From Corynebacterium atypicum (GTDB taxonomy: Bacteria; Actinomycetota; Actinomycetes; Mycobacteriales; Mycobacteriaceae): 64,000 bases of DNA. The translations under genes and the position numbers were made by a program. The DNA lies in contig NZ_CP008944.1 in NCBI RefSeq assembly GCF_000732945.1, forward strand, positions 1,355,784 through 1,419,783, read 5' to 3'. How positions within the stretch are numbered: position 1 is the stretch's first letter; the number at the start of each line of letters is the position of its first letter. Below, in pieces: positions 61,697 to 64,000 of the stretch. The notes below the pieces were generated by a model. That model was not told the DNA's origin and did not search any database. It worked only from the letters and a program-made list of their open reading frames with translations.

Positions 61697-62731
61697 ATGA
61701 ACCATCAACAAACAGGCGTTCTCAGCGATAGCTTTGGCAGAGTCGCACGCGACTTGCGTGTGTCGCTGACCGACCGGTGCAATCTGCGCTGCACTTATTG
61801 CATGCCGGCCGAGGGGCTGGAATGGTTCCCCACGGCCCAGACGCTGAATGATGAAGAGACCTTGCGGCTCATCCGCATCGCCGTGGAAGACCTCGGTATT
61901 AGGCAGGTCCGCTTCACCGGGGGCGAGCCGCTGATGCGGCGATCGCTAGAGAAGATCGTCGCCGCGACCAAGAAGATGCGCACTGACGAGGGTACTGCCC
62001 CGCAGACCGCGATCACCACGAACGGTCTCGGGCTGGACAAGCGCGCGGCCAAGCTCGCCGAGGCCGGCCTGGACCGGGTCAACATATCGCTGGATACGCT
62101 CGACCCGGAACACTACGCGCGGCTTACCCGCCGTGACCGCCACCAGGGCGTGCTCAAGGGCATCCAGGGGGCGCTGGACGCGGGGCTGACGCCGGTCAAG
62201 ATCAATACAGTCATTATGCCCGGGATTAACGACGCCGACATCAACGAGCTCGCCGCCTTTGCTCTCTCTCGCGGCCTGGAGCTGCGCTTTATCGAGCAGA
62301 TGCCGCTTGGCCCCCCGCACACGTGGGACCGCTCGGCGATGATCACCGCCGAGGACATCCTCGACGAACTCGCCCGACGCTTCGACCTCGAGCCGGCCGA
62401 CAAGCCACGCGGCTCTGCTCCGGCGGCGCTGTGGCGGGCATGTGACCGGCTCAACCCAGAGGTGACCGGACTGATCGGGGTGATCGCCTCGGTGAGCCAC
62501 CCGTTCTGCGCCGACTGCGATCGCACCCGGTTGACTACCGACGGCGCGGTGCGCAGCTGCCTGTTTTCGCGCGAGGAGACCTCGCTGAGGGATCTCATGC
62601 GCGCCGGCGCCTCGGACGCCGAGTTGGCCCAGGCCTGGCAAGACGTGATGGCGCGCAAGAAGGCCGGGCACGGCATCGACGATCCCAGCTTTGTTCAGCC
62701 ATCTCGCCCCATGTCCGCCATCGGCGGCTAG
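61697..62731 (+). CDS. moaA: GTP 3',8-cyclase (MoaA)
   Basis: Radical-SAM enzyme that starts molybdenum-cofactor synthesis by cyclising GTP. The 344-residue protein has the N-terminal cluster motif Cys28, Cys32 and Cys35 (DRCNLRCTYC), the FTGGEPLMRR segment, and the second 4Fe-4S set in HPFCADCDRTRLTTDGAVRSC. It ends with the essential Gly-Gly. GGGAGG lies 5 bp before the ATG at 61697; a TATTAT -10 lies at 61681-61686. Other early Moco genes (moaC, moaE) are not in the window. Confidence 0.96.
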   Translation: MNHQQTGVLSDSFGRVARDLRVSLTDRCNLRCTYCMPAEGLEWFPTAQTLNDEETLRLIRIAVEDLGIRQVRFTGGEPLMRRSLEKIVAATKKMRTDEGTAPQTAITTNGLGLDKRAAKLAEAGLDRVNISLDTLDPEHYARLTRRDRHQGVLKGIQGALDAGLTPVKINTVIMPGINDADINELAAFALSRGLELRFIEQMPLGPPHTWDRSAMITAEDILDELARRFDLEPADKPRGSAPAALWRACDRLNPEVTGLIGVIASVSHPFCADCDRTRLTTDGAVRSCLFSREETSLRDLMRAGASDAELAQAWQDVMARKKAGHGIDDPSFVQPSRPMSAIGG

Positions 62732-62787
62732 CCTGGGCTCCCCCGCACCACCTTGGTGGTCCCCGTTCCAGCGTCAGAAAGCTTCGC

Positions 62788-64000
62788 GTGACCCACACCG
62801 ACTTCCCTGCCTCCACGCGCACGATTGATCAACACCTCGGCGCGGTTCTCGGGCTCGTTTCGCCAGCCCGCCCAGAGCGGGTATCCGTCCGCCAGCTGGG
62901 TGGTGCCTCCGGCGCGGCGGGCGGCTACGTACGCCTGGCCGCTGACGCCACCGCCTTAGTTTCGGTGCCCCCGGCGCACGTCTCGGCCGTCGACGGCTTC
63001 GTCGCGCACGCGCACGATCTGGCCCCCGGCGTGCGCCTCGCCGTGGCCGGGGACATCCCAGCCGGGCATCCTCCCCTGCCGGTACCGCCGGGTCAGGCGG
63101 TGCGCATTATGACCGGGGCGCCGGTCCCCGCCACGAGTCGCGGCGAGCTCAAGGTTGTCCCGGTCGAAGACACCGATGCTCGGCGCACTGGCCCCGCACC
63201 GGACACAGTCACCGTGCGCGCGGTGCGCACCGGCCGCGATAACATCCGGCATGCCGGCGAGCACTTGCGCGTGGGCGATACCGTAGCGCCGGCGGGCACG
63301 CCGGTGGATCCAGGCACCCTTGCGGCCCTGATCTCGGCCGGAGTCGAAGAGGTCGAGGCCTTCCCGAAGCCCCGGGTGGCGGTCGTTACCACCGGAGACG
63401 AGCTCGCCCCCGCCGCCGCCCACGACCCCGGCCAGCCCAGCTGGACCATCCCCAACTCGAACGGCCCCATGCTCGCCGGGCTGGCACGCCGCTTCGGAGC
63501 CAACACCACCCACCACCACGTTCCCGATAGCGAGGCCGCGCTGGCCGCCGCGCTGGACCGGCTATCCGGCGACCGCGCAGCGGCCGCACCCGAGGCGGAC
63601 CTGATCGTGACGGCTGGGGGGATTTCCGCGGGCGCCTTCGACATCGTCAAGTCGCTGGGGCGCCGCGCGACCGCCCAGCGGCGGGCGCGGTTCGACTTCT
63701 ACCCCATCGCCATGCACCCCGGAAAGCCGCAGGGCTGCGGGCTCTGGGGGACGACCCCGGTGATCTGTCTGCCCGGCAACCCGGTTGCCGCCTGGGTATC
63801 CGCAGTCCTTTTTCTAGCTCCGGCCATCCGACGACTCGCCGGCGCCGCGGCGCCACACGGGTTGGCGGAGCTGCCCCACACCTTTCTTGAGGTCGCAGAA
63901 CCGGTTGCGACGCGCGACTTACGGGCCGTGGCGCGGCCGGCGCGTATCGACTGGGGCCGGGCGCGAGCGGTGTTTTCTCCGGCGCGCGGCTCGCACATGG
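62788..64000 (+). CDS. moeA: Molybdopterin molybdenumtransferase (partial, C-terminus beyond window)
   Basis: Inserts molybdate into adenylylated molybdopterin. About 404 codons are visible from GTG 62788, reading on past the right edge. Family features: SAVDGFV near residue 68 (usual form SAMDGYA), VRIMTGAPVP, VVTTGDELAP, VTAGGISAGAFDIVK, MHPGKPQGCG and the LPGNPVAAWVS motif. The final beta-barrel domain has begun. It follows moaA by 56 bp on the same strand. The substitutions in the DG(Y/A) motif are conservative, so activity is expected. Confidence 0.93.
   Translation, partial: MTHTDFPASTRTIDQHLGAVLGLVSPARPERVSVRQLGGASGAAGGYVRLAADATALVSVPPAHVSAVDGFVAHAHDLAPGVRLAVAGDIPAGHPPLPVPPGQAVRIMTGAPVPATSRGELKVVPVEDTDARRTGPAPDTVTVRAVRTGRDNIRHAGEHLRVGDTVAPAGTPVDPGTLAALISAGVEEVEAFPKPRVAVVTTGDELAPAAAHDPGQPSWTIPNSNGPMLAGLARRFGANTTHHHVPDSEAALAAALDRLSGDRAAAAPEADLIVTAGGISAGAFDIVKSLGRRATAQRRARFDFYPIAMHPGKPQGCGLWGTTPVICLPGNPVAAWVSAVLFLAPAIRRLAGAAAPHGLAELPHTFLEVAEPVATRDLRAVARPARIDWGRARAVFSPARGSHM

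Overview
The window is GC-rich chromosomal DNA from an actinobacterium, very probably a Corynebacterium. The evidence is the gene order argS-lysA / hom-thrB, rho-prfA-prmC-sua5-wecA-atp operon, DUF2550-nucS, glgE-glgB, etfB-etfA-cysteine desulfurase, mnmA, ligA, gatCA and pfkA, which is the order I recall for that genus. Other supports are a Rho with a long basic N-terminal insert, the actinobacterial mismatch endonuclease NucS, and several start codons lying about 7 nt after a -10 element, as expected for leaderless mRNAs. I see no tRNA, rRNA, CRISPR array, insertion sequence or prophage. Nearly all the sequence is core chromosome.

Layout. 1-6.8 kb: pfkA (cut by the left edge), a siderophore-interacting flavoprotein gene with a one-base frameshift and a DtxR-like box, gatCA, an ACT-domain gene and ligA. 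6.8-12.1 kb: a DEDDh exonuclease, a copper chaperone behind a CsoR-like operator, a DHA2 exporter, a MetE-like protein, mnmA, and a spermidine-synthase-like gene broken by an internal deletion. 12.1-16.3 kb: an MprF/LysX-like lipid aminoacyltransferase overlapping a membrane esterase, then a small hydrolase. 16.3-29.3 kb: cysteine desulfurase, etfA/etfB, a THUMP-like methyltransferase, Nudix, ABC ATPase, glgE, glgB, a thioredoxin-fold co-chaperone, a thiamine-binding-type protein, a small zinc-type protein, nucS and DUF2550. 29.5-43.2 kb: the complete F1Fo ATP synthase operon and the wecA-sua5-prmC-prfA-rho block. 43.5-46.2 kb: an acyl-CoA ligase and a Cys-rich HTH regulator. 46.2-51.9 kb: thrB, hom, lysA and argS.

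51.9-64 kb is the most distinctive part. A lactate permease is divergent from lutABC (L-lactate to pyruvate). After a terminator comes a five-gene operon: a 4-TM protein, a b-type cytochrome fused to a YedY/SUOX-type molybdopterin domain, an unrecognised soluble protein, and two related CBU_0592-like small membrane proteins. A TetR-type regulator and the molybdenum-cofactor genes moaA and moeA (cut by the right edge) follow. I read this as a probably undescribed membrane molybdoenzyme system with its own regulator and nearby cofactor genes. Its substrate cannot be deduced from sequence. Charge distribution suggests the molybdenum domain faces the cytoplasm, unlike exported MsrP/YedY.
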